Positions 48,190-59,908 of a stretch of DNA of 64,000 bases are shown here, piece after piece. Position numbers and translations under genes: made by a program. The stretch is taken from assembly GCA_023548195.1 (NCBI GenBank), contig JAJHZJ010000023.1, positions 651,636 through 715,635 of the forward strand, given 5' to 3'. Every line of letters begins with the position of its first letter. The first letter of the stretch is position 1. The notes beneath the pieces are model-generated. The model did not search any database. It was not told the DNA's origin and saw only the letters and a program-made list of their open reading frames with translations. Source of the stretch: Bettongia penicillata ogilbyi (lineage: Eukaryota; Chordata; Mammalia; Diprotodontia; Potoroidae).

Positions 48190-48420
48190 GGGTAGCATAG
48201 TAGAGCAAAAAGATTAGTGGACTTGGAACTTAAAGAACCAGCTTTGTCACTGCCAAGCTGTGTGACCTTGGGCAAGTCAATGAACCTCCTGAGGTCCCAG
48301 CTAGAAAATGGGACTAATCCTCATCTCCTTGATAGGGCTCTTGTGAAGATGAAATGAGATCATATACACAAAGTAAGCTGTAAAATGCCATTTCATAAAT
48401 CTGAAATACTATTAGTATGG
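48190..48420 (+). repeat. CORE-SINE (MIR/Mar1-like), nearly full length
   Basis: tgtgtgaccttgggcaagtc, gaacctcctgaggtcccagc, ctcttgtgaagatgaaatga and gctgtaaaatgccatttcat follow the order of a CORE-SINE from head to tail. Confidence 0.8.
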
Positions 48421-49039
48421 CTAAGATCCAGATCCACCCTGTAGGGCAAGCTTTGAGGACTCTCCTACGTGACCAGAGGTCCCAGCAGGGGGCACCAGAG
48501 AGTGGGAGCCTTGAAGGCAAACCAGGAACATGAATGAGGGTGACAGATATGGACACCAAGGACCATAAGAGGCTCTGTACTAATACTGGGCCAGCTAAGG
48601 ATGCCAGAGACAAGTACTGGGGCCAGTGGGCAGCCTGGTTATCCTCTGACTTGGTTTTGTCTTTTTCTTCTTCATTCCTTTCCCTCTTTACAGCCTTTCT
48701 GGAAGTGGAAGGGAGTGAGTATTTCTCTATCAGCACTAGGCATGATGCTAAGTGCTTTTTGACCAAGAATTTCTTCTTCTCTCTCCATCCATGCACTGGA
48801 CTTGTTAGGGCCTTCTCCCCTAACAGAACTTCAAAAATCACGTGATGATACAGGAGCAAAAACATGGGTGGTATTACTATAAACAGAAGAGCAGGCAATC
48901 ACAACTGCTGTCAGGGGTCCTAGGAGGGCACCAGTCTCTTTTCCAACTTCCCCATGACACAGGAGGAGATAAAAGTACAAAAAGCCAGTTCTAGGTTGGT
49001 ACTTGCTATAAGTTGGGACCATCATACTTAGTGGTTGCA

Positions 49040-49150
49040 AATTTGATTGTACTGACTGTTGTATTTTGTGTGGACCTATGAGAGTGATCCAACCATTCTG
49101 GAAAACGATCTGGAATTATATGAATGAAGTGATGAAAATGCCCACACCCT
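49040..49150 (+). repeat. L1 ORF2 3' fragment
   Basis: gtgatccaaccattctggaa, aatgcccacaccctttgacc: typical L1 ORF2 C-terminal text (QPFW-like, PFD) on the + strand. Confidence 0.55.
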
Positions 49151-49800
49151 TTGACCAGGACACTCTACTCTTCAATCATCCCATATCTGCTCCTAACTTT
49201 CAATCTCTACTTATCTACATAACGCTCTTTCACTACTTCTAAACATACCCAGATCTCCTTCATCCTTAAAACAGCCTTCACGTGATCCTACCATCCCCTC
49301 AAGCTATCATCTTTTATCTATCCTCCCTTTCCCAGCTATGCTCCTAGAAAAAGCCTCCATTTTCTCACTTCACACTAGCTCCTCAACCTCTTACAGTCAG
49401 ACAACACTCAAGTGAAACTTCTCCCTGTACAGGTACAGATGATTTCTTAAATGACCACTCCAGTGGCCTTTGTGACAATTCTTACACTTCTTGACCTCTC
49501 TGTTGACCACACTTGCTCTTGGATTTTCATTCTATGCTTTCTTCCTTGTTCTCCTATCTGTCTGGTCATTCAGTCTCCTTTGCAAGATCATTACCCTTGT
49601 TCCACTCTCCACTCACGGATGTCTCCTAGAGTGCTGCCCTAGGCCCACTTCTTTCTTGTATTTTTCCACATACTCTCTTATTGACCTTATCAGCTCCCAT
49701 GTGTTCAATGATCACTTCTACACAGATGATACCCAGAATTACATATTCAGCCCTAGCTCATCTCCTAAGTTCTAGTTATATCTCCAACTAGATGTCTAAT
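49150..49800 (+). repeat. L2/CR1-clade LINE reverse-transcriptase remnant
   Basis: One frame reads HFYTDDTQNYIFSPSSSP, resembling the L2-clade YADDTQLYLS active-site motif with YTDD for YADD. The surrounding frame is broken. It may be continued by 50,850-51,120. Confidence 0.5.
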
Positions 49801-49901
49801 GGCATCATGTCTTAAAACAAAACTCATTATATTCCCCCCCCACCCCAAATCCTCCTTTTTCTAAACTCCATTTCTGTTGGGCCCTACTATTCTTCCTATG
49901 G

Positions 49902-50480
49902 GGCAGGCAGACCAGCCTAACTGAAGCAGCAAGATTCCCTGAGGCAGTGAGAGATAGGAGGCAGCATGTGCCAGGCGAGTAAAACCACAACCATATCTTC
50001 CCTCAAACCCTGATAGAGATAGCCCAGGACTCTAAACTCAAGAACCTTGGGAATAGTAGTACCCACCAGACCAACAGTGCCTCATCCAAAGAAACAAACC
50101 CTGTGGAGAAAGGGCTGGCCATTCTCACCAACTGCCAGCCAACTGCCACCTACTGGGCAGGTAATCCAGCCTAATTAATGCATCAAGGCATCCTAAGAGA
50201 CAAGAGTCAACTTTCACCACTACCATCTTAATTACTATCTTCTCTACTGCCTACATAGAGAGAGCCCAGGGCCCTGAACCCAACAGCCTTGAGAATAGCA
50301 GTGTGCTCCAGACTACTAGCTTCTCACTATGGCCCTACAATCATCACTGAGGAAAGAAATCACTGTAGAGGAGGGATCCACTTTCCCTGCCATACCAAAA
50401 CCAGCTGCGGACCAACTGCCATAGACTGGCAAGTAATGACAGTACTCCCTGATACTACCCATCCTGCTTCTAGCCCAGTG
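49902..50480. repeat. Imperfect tandem repeat, about 255-270-bp unit, about 2.2 copies
   Basis: gggcaggcagaccagcctaa (49,902) recurs as gggcaggtaatccagcctaa (50,156) and, more decayed, as ctggcaagtaatgacagtac (about 50,430). tagagatagcccaggactct (50,014) matches tagagagagcccagggccct (50,257). ccaactgccacctactgggc (50,139) matches ccaactgccatagactggca (50,414). The order is kept in each unit. Confidence 0.65.
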
Positions 50481-50849
50481 TCCTCAGCCATCAACCTAGG
50501 AAGCAACTCTAGGAAATGATGCAGCCTCATAACTGCTCCTGCCAGAGATGTAATCACAGCAACTAAACACCCAGAAAAGAAAGCTCTTGCTCCCAAAATC
50601 TTTAACACTGTGAAAGAGTTCACTATCAGAAACAGGCATGATTTTATCATTGGAAATGACATTAAATAAAAGGCATTACCATCTACTTTGCTGCTTCACC
50701 CTAAGGATCGTGAGACCTTTCCAACTGACTTGGAGAGTCAGATGGAAAATATCTCCCCATTAGAATGTATCTTACTTCTCTATCTATATCTCCAGCATTA
50801 AGCACGGTGCTTTTCACCCAGTAAGCACTTGATAAATGTTTTTTCTTTC

Positions 50850-51120
50850 ACAGATTCATTCATTCATTCCAGTCACCCAGATTTGACTCTTCCCTCTTCC
50901 TTACATTCACATCCATCAGTTGCCAAGTCTTGCCAATTCTATTTCCACACTCTATCTTGTATCCATCCCCTTCTCTCCATTCATACAGTTACCATTCTAG
51001 TTCAGGCCTTCATAACCTTTTGCTTGGATTATTGCAATAGGCTCTTAACTGGTCTCCCTGCCTCCAGTTTCTCCAATTCAGACTCCAAGTAACTGCCAAA
51101 CTACAGCACAATCTGACTTA
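50850..51120 (+). repeat. L2-like LINE reverse-transcriptase C-terminal remnant
   Basis: The frame reads TVTILVQAFITFCLDYCNRL then LTGLPASSF, matching the SRLDYCNSLLAGLP-type motif after the L2 reverse transcriptase. It lies just past the tandem array. Confidence 0.6.
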
Positions 51121-51129
51121 GTTATTACT

Positions 51130-52240
51130 CTATTTTATTTTGCTTATTTTTATGCCCAGATTCTCTCCCTCCCTCTGCCCCACCCAACCACTGAGAAGGC
51201 AAGAAGTACACAACTCATTACAAATATGAAGTCATACAAAACAAAATTCCACATTAGTCATGTTTGGGGAGGGGCAGGGGAACAAGAAAAAGAAAAAATA
51301 ATATCCTTCAATTTGCCCTTTGAGTTCATCAGTTCTCTCTGGAGATGTTTAGCATTTGACATTGAGTCCTTTGGAGTTGTGGTGGATCACTGTATTGATG
51401 AGAGTTATTAAGTAGGTTGTAGTTGATTATCACTACAATATTGCTGTTGCTATATAGATTATTCTCCTGGTTCTGCTCACTTCACATCAGCTTACACAGG
51501 TCTTCTTAGGTGTCATTGAAACCATCCCCTTCATCAGCTCTTACAGCACAAAGGTATTCCATCATATTCATATACCATAACTTGTTCAGCCATTCCCCAG
51601 TGGGCGGGCATTTCCAGTTCTTTGTGACCACAAAAAGAGCTGCTATAAGTATTTTTGTATATAGGGGTCCTTTCCCTTTTTCTTTGATGTCTCTGAGGTA
51701 TAGATCTAGTAGGAGCATTGCTGGGCCAAAGGTTATGTATGGTTTAATAGCTTTATGGGCATATCTCCAAATTGTTCTCCAAAACGGTCGGACTATTTCA
51801 CAGCTCCACCAATAGTGCTTTAGTGCAGGTATTTTTTCCCACATCCCCTCCAGCATTTGTCATTTCCTTTTCTGTCATCTTAGCCAATATGATGGGTAAA
51901 AGGTGGTACTTCAGAACTGTTTTAATTTGCATTTCTCTAATTATTAGTGATTTAAAGCATTTTATTATATGACTATCGATTGGATTTCTTCCTCTGAAAT
52001 TGCTATTCATATTTCTTGACCATTTATCAATTGGAGAATGGTTTTTATTCTTATAAATTGTGGCTCTGTTTGCATATATCTGAGAAATGAGACCTTTATC
52101 AGAGAAATTTGCTGCAAAGATTTTTCCCATCAAATTTTCTGCTTTTCTTCTAATTTTTACCTGCATTGGTTTTGTTTGTGCAAAAACTTTCTAATTTTAT
52201 GTAACCAAAATTGTCCATTTTACCTCCCCTGAGCCTCTCT
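51130..52240 (-). mobile_element. L1 LINE 3' end (ORF2 C-terminus and 3' UTR)
   Basis: On the minus strand the frame 52,166-51,798 encodes SLIIREMQIKTVLKYHLLP and MTNAGGDVGKN; a second frame, 51,856-51,506, continues HYWWSCEIVRPFWRTIWRYA and WLNKLWYMNMMEYLCAVRAD. These are the L1 ORF2 C-terminal landmarks. The two frames overlap around 51,800-51,850, so there is a frameshift and the copy is dead. Confidence 0.85.
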
Positions 52241-52555
52241 ATCTCTTGTTTGGTCATGAAATCTTCCCCTATGCATAGATTTGACAGATAATTTCTTCTA
52301 TGTCCACTAATTTGCTTATGATACTACCCTTTATATCTAAATCATACACTCATTTTGAGCTTATCTTGGTATACAGTATGAGATGTTGGTCTATACCCAA
52401 TTTCTGCCAGTTCTTTGTTGAACCAAACTGACTATAAGTCGTAGAGGAGTTGCAAAGTGTAGTAGTACAAATTTCCATTCTAGGAGTTCTCTGCCCTAAT
52501 AAAATCATAGATTCTTCCTATATTCCTGTGATGTAGTCCATGAGCAATTACATAG

Positions 52556-52606
52556 ATAGATAGACAGATATAGATATATCATATATGCCTCACATATATA
52601 TCTACA
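52556..52606. repeat. (GATA)n-like tract
   Basis: atagatagatagacagatat followed by AT-rich tatatcatatatgc. Confidence 0.75.
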
Positions 52607-52879
52607 GTTGTAAAAATGCCACATGGTTTTAAAATTCATTAGGAGTCACATACTAAGGTTAAGGATATTACCCCAAAATTGGAGGCCTATATGTCTTTCT
52701 CCCCCTCTGGGTGTGCTTAAAAACGTCTCCCTTCATCTTCCTCTTTCGAGTCTAACCCCTTCAAAATGAGAGGTAAGCAAACTGAGCCCCACAGAGCACG
52801 GAGCTCTGATTGCAACCCCAATATGTGGTTTCTATGCCTTGTTCCTTCTCTATTGCACTGCCTTATGGTTCTTTATTTA

Positions 52880-53010
52880 AGGACTTGGAGCCAGGAAGAC
52901 CTGAGATCAAATCCTGCCTCAAACACTTCCTAGGGTATGTGGTTCTGGGAAAGTCACTTTACCTCTCAGCCAGAGATTTGTCTGTAAGATGATAATAATG
53001 ATAGGCCCCC
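52880..53010 (+). repeat. tRNA-derived SINE
   Basis: ttggagccaggaagacctga, gatcaaatcctgcctcaaac and ctgggaaagtcactttacct are the SINE head and body. Confidence 0.7.
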
Positions 53011-53214
53011 AACCCCTGCAGTCCCAGCTCCTCCTCCTCCTGTGTGCCCTGCCAGAAGCAAGATGACCTCAGTCACTCAAACTGTAAAATATGATGAACA
53101 TGCCCCCTCCTCCTCCCCTACCAACCTTAGAGCAGTGAGCGCCTTCCTAACTGCAATAATAACTCACATTGAAAGCAGATGCTCAACTACTGACTTGACC
53201 CTGGCACCCACAAA

Positions 53215-54010
53215 CAAAGAAAAGGAGCCATGGTACCAATCTATTTCTAGCAGCTCTTCTTATGGTGGCAAAGAACTGAAAAATAAGGGAGTGCCACTTA
53301 TCATCTGGGCAGTGACTGAACAAGTGATGATTAAAATGAAGGGGTGATGGGATATTGTGAAACCATAAGAAATGATGAAGGGAATGGTTCCAAAGAAACT
53401 TGGGGAGACGGGTGTGAACTGATGCAAAACAAAATGTAAAGAACCAGGAGAACAACGTATATCATCACATCAACACTGTCAGAATAACTCTGAAGATTTA
53501 CGAGTGCTGAGAAGTCCAATGACCAGTCCCAATTCTAGAGGACAGGTGAGGAAGTATGCTACCCTCCTCCTAACAGACAGGACTCACAGATGGACTTAGG
53601 GTACAAAATCACACAGGTTTTTGTGGACATGGTCAATGTGGGAATTCATTTTTCTTGACTATGTATACTGGCTACAAGAGTTTTGTTTTTCGGTTTTTTT
53701 TAATGGGGGGGGTAGGGGAGAAGAAATGGATTTTTTGTTCATCGAAAAAAAGACAATTTTTAAAAAAGAAAGTGGGTGTTGCCATTGAATAATTAAATGG
53801 AAAGAATACAACAAAATTGAAACTGTGTAATTATAATGACCAAGTATGGTCCCCAAGAAGAGATGACAAAATGCCTTTCATTGGACAAGTGGGAGACTAT
53901 GGGTGTGTGATGTAGCATGTAACTGTAGTCTGTGTGGGGAAGAATGATGGGTAGAAAATGAGTGTGGTCCATGTGCCAGATGGTTTTGTAAACTGTGGTT
54001 TGAGGTTTTT
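53215..54010 (+). mobile_element. L1 LINE 3' end, plus orientation
   Basis: Text typical of marsupial L1 ORF2 ends: ggcaaagaactgaaaaataa, cataagaaatgatgaaggga, gaactgatgcaaaacaaaat and gaaccaggagaacaacgtat, followed by A/T-rich 3' UTR. Coding frames are broken. Confidence 0.65.
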
Positions 54011-54139
54011 TGTTTTCATTTTTGTTTCGTTTTAAACCTTTGATACAAGCGAAGACGCATGGGGTAGACAGGTCCACTGGATATCTGGAAATGAATGTGT
54101 TGCAACAACAAAAGGAGTCAATAAAAAAATTAACCCAAA

Positions 54140-54960
54140 GTGAGTGTCAGCCAAGTTACCCAAGGCTGGTCCGGATTTCCCCTTTGCGTCTGGAAGCTGG
54201 AGGCTCAGAAGGCTGAGCGCTGGCCAGCTCCTTCCTGAGGCTGGTGCTGCAAGATGGGCAGTCTCTTGAGTCCCTCGTCAGCACCTGGGTTCTTCAGGCC
54301 CCCCAGGAGTGGGGAGGCAGTACTGCTGGCAGTTAAGGCAGCCCAGGGACACTCCCATTCCCTTGGGCTGGTCACAGCAGGCCCCAGGGGGAGGGTGCAC
54401 ACAGGTGGTGGCTTGGGCTGGGAAGTGGGGAGGAGGGAGTGAGTATGGCAGGTGCAAAGAGTTGATAAAGGGCTCGGCAGGCTGTGGGAGGGTGGGCAGG
54501 CAGGCAGACAAAGAGGCAGCGGCGGCAGCAGGAAGGATGCAGCCTAGTCAGCTTAGAATGCACAGCCCCGTCCCACTGCAGCCTGCGCATGCCCACATCC
54601 CCTGTACCGGCCTGCTGGGTGAGTAGGGGACCTGGGGCCTGGGAGCAGGCTTGCGTGGGTGGGGATGCTGCCTTCCCCCAGCTTTGATCTTGGGAGCATG
54701 GGAGGAGAGTCCCACCTTCACTTCTGAGTCTAGGAAAAGACCCCGAGGAGCTGGGACCTGACCTGTGGGCCCTTTCCAACTTAAACCCCCAAAGGAAAAA
54801 TGGGCTGGGTGAGCTCCCCACCAAGAAGATACTGCTATCGGTGCTTCAGTCGTCCAGGCCCATCTGGGCAAACTGCCCGGGGTCCCAGCAGAGCGGGCCT
54901 GGGTTGGGGAGGGGGAGCCTACTCTGAGCCAGCTGGGTAAAAAGGAAAGTAGGGAGTGGG
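54140..54960. other. GC-rich segment, no gene recognised
   Basis: Markedly more GC-rich than its flanks. Open frames exist on both strands without family resemblance. It contains cagcggcggcagcagg near 54,517 and an NRF-1-like tgcgcatgccca at about 54,583. It could be an alternative PDZD4 promoter or simply an isochore fluctuation. Confidence 0.4.
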
Positions 54961-56714
54961 GGAGCAGTAACAAGCTCCAATCCTCCTCCAGGACCACTTC
55001 AAGTTCATTCCAATAAATGCTGGTCTTCACAGTACAAAGATCTCAGTGTAATTTGCACATGCATTAATCCTCTCTGGAAACACTCTCTGGAAAGGTGAGG
55101 TTGGTGCTACTGAGGGAGGAGACCAAGTCCTCACCCCCTCCCCACCCCACTAATTTGGGTCATAGCCTAGAGTCATTCATTCTCGTTTCTCTGCAGAAGC
55201 TGGACTAGCTCGCTCCAACGTCCTGCTATCTCAAGTTGGCCAAGAACGGTAGTCATAGTTTTATATTCTAAAAGTCAATGTCTAACACAGCCAGACCATT
55301 TTCCTTAACTTTCACATTCCCTTCTGCTGCAAAATGGGCCCACTGATGATCCACAGCAAACACAGCAGCCACAACACAAGAGACAACACAAGAGTCTCAA
55401 ATTTAGCTGCTTCCTTCCCCTGCATTCCTAGCTCCATCCCTGCCTGAGCCAAGTTACTGAAAGAGACATTTCCTCTGGGTTAAATGAACATCAAAGAGGA
55501 AGAGTGAGGCCCAGAAGGAGGCAGAAAGTCTCAATCTAAGAAGGGCTGGAGCTATACACTCAACTTATTCAATTATACAACATAACTTCCTAATTAATTT
55601 TTTTCTTCTAGCCCCCCCTCTACCTTCAACTGGTCCAGCACCCATGGGCCCTCATCACATTTCCAACCCAGTCTACCTTGGCAAGCCATACTACCAGGAT
55701 GACTCTGTGCCAATTGCCTCTGCCAACCAAAAGCCAAAGGGAAGAGAGGAAGGGAGGAGTGAGAGAATGGAGAATCCTCTTACTTACGTTCCAACCCTTT
55801 CAGGGGGGCTGCCTCATTCACATAAGATAGGCTTATCATTAGCCAGGTCCATCACTCCCCTAAACACCCTTTGTTGTGAAAGTTGACCACGTGAAATTCT
55901 GTCATTATCTGGAATGGCAAGTCTTAAGGGGGTTGGTGATGGGCTAGAGTAGGCACAAAAAAGGAAGAGAAAGTTTACGGCTTGACTCATTGGCGATGTA
56001 ATGCTGCACTAACCACAGGTACTTCTGTTATCAAATTGAAGTCATTTTCTCTGACTGGCCTGCTGGAATTGGAAGAGTGAGGTAAAAGCCTGGTTGGCAG
56101 TGATACTGAGGCATCTTTGCAGCTCTGCTTTAAGAGTAGAACAGAGAGGAAGAAAACAAAAGCCACAAACCACCAACATGAGACTCTCAGGCATACATTT
56201 TATATATCACCAGCATCAGTCATCAATCAAATGCCCACAATTTTCTTGGTACCATTTACCACTAATTGACTATGTTTCCCTTCACCCACCTCAGAGCTAA
56301 TCTGACTGAGCTAATGGTACTGTCGACCCCCTGTGAAAATCCTAAAGATCCTCTTTATCCAACACTTCCCATGGTAGCTCCTTCAAGTACCTAAAAGGCA
56401 TTATCCAGGAGAAGACAGAGGGGGCAGATGGCTTATTACCAACTTCCCCACAAAGCCAGAGGGAGGTCTGCGAGGTTTTGGAACCCTTACCACCAGACCA
56501 CATAAATCTCAAGATTTCTCCCTATCTTGGCAGCAAATGCACAGCAGGTATGAACACTTTAATTGTGTGACTCTACATCTTCCTAACTGGCCTTGTGCAC
56601 TGAAAGCATTAGCACCTTCAAGGGGAATCATTTCCTCATATTTTGCTTTCCTGAGACATCAGTGGCCAAGACTAATGTTGGAATTGACCTGTTCTTTCAT
56701 CACACTGGAAAGGT

Positions 56715-56895
56715 TTTGGGACCCAGCTATATTTTGTACTAGTCATGTGATCTTGGACAAATCACAGGTTTTCTCACCTGTCTAATGGGACAATAGTCCC
56801 TATGTTACAGCTTTCATGGGACTGTTGAGAAGATCAATTGAGAATTCATGTACATGAAAGATATTCACATGTGGCAAAGCACTCCATACACTATT
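56715..56895 (+). repeat. MIR-like CORE-SINE
   Basis: catgtgatcttggacaaatc, ctcacctgtctaatgggaca, ttgagaagatcaattgagaa and tggcaaagcactccatacac follow MIR order. Confidence 0.65.
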
Positions 56896-57329
56896 TTCCA
56901 TGTTTTCGGGTACCCAGTTTTGAATCATCTGCTACTCTACTAATCCTGAAAGGCTTTGTAAGAGCAACTGCCCTGCTCAAATTCTTCCTTCTGCCTGAGC
57001 TCTCGATTAAGTCTATGCTCCCTTATACCAGGATGGAAACCAGACCAGGATTCTAGAGCAAATCAGCAATTCCTGTCCAAATGAGCAGTCGTCCAAAGGA
57101 TAAAATCTGCTCTCAACTGTAGAGAGACCGGCCCCTCCCATCTTCCTCTGACCTTCTCCAGAGAATCTGACAACATGACTCTATTGTTCCATCAGCTCCA
57201 TACCTAGGAACCCACAAAAGTCCATCAATCCACAGATGTCATCCAAACATACACCTGTCACCACATCTCCACCAAAAGCCCTGGCTGGATCTGGGACAAA
57301 GGGCACAAGAGCCCATGTGTAGACGGCGC

Positions 57330-57555
57330 AGGGTAGTAGGGCAAAGAACACTGAATTTGGGCAAAGAACACCTGCCTTCCAAATCCAGCTCTGCCACTTC
57401 CTGTCTCTGTGACTCTGGCCAACTTTGAGCCTCAATTTCTCTATCTGTAAAATGGAAATCATAATCCATCCACTACCTCTCCCATAGGACTGCTGTGAGG
57501 AAAGTGCTTGAAAGGTTTTAGAGTGCCACAGGAATATGAGTGCTGTTTATTAAAA
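57330..57555 (+). repeat. CORE-SINE (MIR/Mar1-like)
   Basis: ccaaatccagctctgccact, ctctatctgtaaaatggaaa and gactgctgtgaggaaagtgc are in CORE-SINE order, ending in AT-rich sequence. Confidence 0.75.
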
Positions 57556-57864
57556 AAAATTAGCCTGAGTTTTCTCTTCCAGATCTCAGGAACCAAATAA
57601 CAAGGGCTATGGAAAACCCTTCAAGAAATTCTTCTGTATGTTCACAAGTGGGAATTCATGAATGCTGCCAAAAGCCCTCTAAGGCTTTTAGCTAAAGAAC
57701 AAAAAACCAAAACATGTGTCCTTAAAAGTTGAAGAGAAAACAAGTGTCCACCCGTAAGGGAAATGACTTGGAGCCAGTGTAGACATCTCTCTTCCCACAA
57801 GGCATGACATGGCAGGTACCAGTGAGTGCTGTTCCTTTATCTTAAAGTGCCTGGCATCTGTGGG

Positions 57865-58050
57865 CATGGACCACTGCCTATGATGTTGGCTTTGGGGGAT
57901 ACAGTGCTTAGTTCTGCAGAACTGGGTTTTTTTCTTCTCTTTCTAATTCTTTATTATAAGGGATGACTTTGAGTCTCTGGGAAAGGGAGGGATACGTTGA
58001 GAAATCTAGGCAATATAAAAAGATATAAATAAAAATCGATTTAAAAAATC
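57865..58050 (+). repeat. LINE 3'-tail-like sequence
   Basis: gagtctctgggaaagggagg, gatacgttgagaaatctagg and aaaagatataaataaaaatc resemble a marsupial LINE 3' UTR with an A-rich tail; family uncertain. Confidence 0.4.
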
Positions 58051-58777
58051 TTACAGTGCCCGGACAATGTGCCTCTTTACTTTGGAGGGGGGCTCTGGAC
58101 AGAGAATATGGCAGCCGATGTCAATGGCAGCCATCATCTCTATTGGCTGATTTTGTTTAACTGACTTCCTTTGTTACAGGAGGAAAGCTCACTCAGTTGG
58201 GGGATGAGGGGGAAGTAGGGTAGTAGATATGTGGAAATGACTACAGTGTCCAAACAAAAAGTATCAACATTAATTTTTTAAAACCCAAAACCAAAACAAA
58301 GCTTAAAATGCGTGGAGGGAGAAGAAGTTGGAGTCCTGGTCCCAAGGTGTCTCGACTAGTCTGAGCTTTCCATTATTTGGTGACTAAAAATGGGCCACAC
58401 CTTTGACAACAGGAGAGAGAAAGGTGAAAAGATAAGTAAAACTCTCACTGAGTCAGGAAATATCCCATCTTGCCTGTGAGAACCACCTGCCAAGACAACA
58501 GGCATACAAATGCAGGAATAGTCTCACTCTGGGAGGTGATTTGAGTGGTATCCAAAGGCTATACAGGAGCCAAGTTACTTAAGAGAGAGAATATGAGGCA
58601 AGGCCAGGTGCCTTGCAGTGCAGAGTTATGTGGATCTCCAGGTTGAGGGGACAAGGCTGGGTGGGATTAGGATTTGGATCCTCCTCCCCAACATAAGGAC
58701 TTTGCCCCTCCAGAGCACATTTAGGAAACAGTTACAAAGAGCACATTAGCATTTAGGAGAGAGTAGACAATCTAGAC

Positions 58778-59030
58778 AGCTGAGTGGCTTAGTAGATAGA
58801 GCACTGGGCTTGGAATCAGGAAGACTCCTCTTCCTCAGTTCCAATCTGGCCTCAGACATTACCTAGTTATGTGACCCTGAGCAAGTCACTTCCCCCTGTT
58901 TGCCTCAGTTTCCTCATCTGTAAAATGAGCTGGAGAAGGAAATGGCAAACCCCTCCAGTATCTCTGCCAGGAAAACTCCAATGGGGTCATGAAGAATCAG
59001 ACATGACCTAACAGGAGCAACAGGAAAACA
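58778..59030 (+). repeat. tRNA-derived marsupial SINE, near full length
   Basis: From ctgagtggcttagtagatag and agcactgggcttggaatcag through tatgtgaccctgagcaagtc and cctcagtttcctcatctgta to aggaaatggcaaacccctcc, atggggtcatgaagaatcag and an A-rich end. This long tail (agtcggacacgactga type) is characteristic of marsupial SINEs and is a main reason for the organism call. Confidence 0.85.
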
Positions 59031-59039
59031 AACTATAGA

Positions 59040-59690
59040 CCTTAAAATCTCAGAATTGGAAGGGTCCTCAGAGATGATCTAATCTAAACCCATACATGAA
59101 GAGGAATCTCCTTCAGCATATTCCTGGCAAGTCATACCGGGCCTCTCTACTTTAACATCCCCTCCAGTGATAAGGAACTCTGCCTAGTGGATTGGCCTAT
59201 TATGATTTATACAGCTAATGGTAGGTCCTCACTGAGAGCCCAAATTAGCTTCTCTGCACCAAATCTGCCCTCTGAGGCCAGGCAGAACAAGACAAATGAC
59301 AGCCCCTTTGAGTACTGTACTTAAAGACAGCAGCATTACTGCCCACCACACATCTCCTCTTCTCTGGCTAAGCAATCCCAATCCCTTCAGCCTATATGGA
59401 CTTTCTATTCTCCTCACCCTCCTGGTCATTTTCCTCTGGATGCAATCCAGCATATCAATGCCCTTTCTAAACCATGGTGCTCAGAACAAAACCTGTGCTC
59501 CAGATGTGGTCTAACCTGGGTAAAGGAAAGCTGCATACTATGGTTCTAGTGATGTGTCCTAAGAATTCTTACTTCCCCCTCTCCAGTCTTACCCTGCTCG
59601 ATCCAGCTCCCACTTTCCCCAGCTTTTACCCACTTAAATATTCCTCCTCTCTGGAATTTACAAAGGATCGATGAATAAATCTGAGGAGTC
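59040..59690 (-). repeat. CR1/L3-like LINE 3' fragment
   Basis: aatctcagaattggaagggt, ccatggtgctcagaacaaaa and gctccagatgtggtctaacc on + are the reverse complement of a CR1/L3-type 3' region. Confidence 0.6.
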
Positions 59691-59719
59691 CATCAACTTG
59701 GATGGGGAAAAGTGACATC

Positions 59720-59850
59720 TTTATTTTCACTAAGCTCTAACTGAAATTTAGCATTTCTTTCAATTATAAATATAGGTAATAACTCTCATTCTGAGAAGGC
59801 TTCCTCAGACTGCAAAAGGGTCCATGACCCAAAAGAAGTGAAGAACCCTC
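59720..59850 (-). mobile_element. TTCTTAACC-type hAT MITE, reverse orientation
   Basis: ctgaaatttagcatttcttt, cattctgagaaggcttcctc, actgcaaaagggtccatgac and the terminus gaagaaccctc match the inverse of the 32,589 copy. Confidence 0.6.
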
Positions 59851-59908
59851 GGCCTAGTGGGTAGAACTGGGAAAGAGAAGTCCTCCTCCCCCCTGCTCCA
59901 CCCGAAAA

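Noticed and set aside
48314..48898. 194-codon minus-strand frame
   Set aside because: Its C-terminal part is the reverse of a CORE-SINE and the rest shows no motif or splice signals; treated as accidental.
51506..52166. Possible intact reverse-transcriptase gene
   Set aside because: Only the ORF2 C-terminus is present and it is frameshifted; no RT or endonuclease domain lies upstream.
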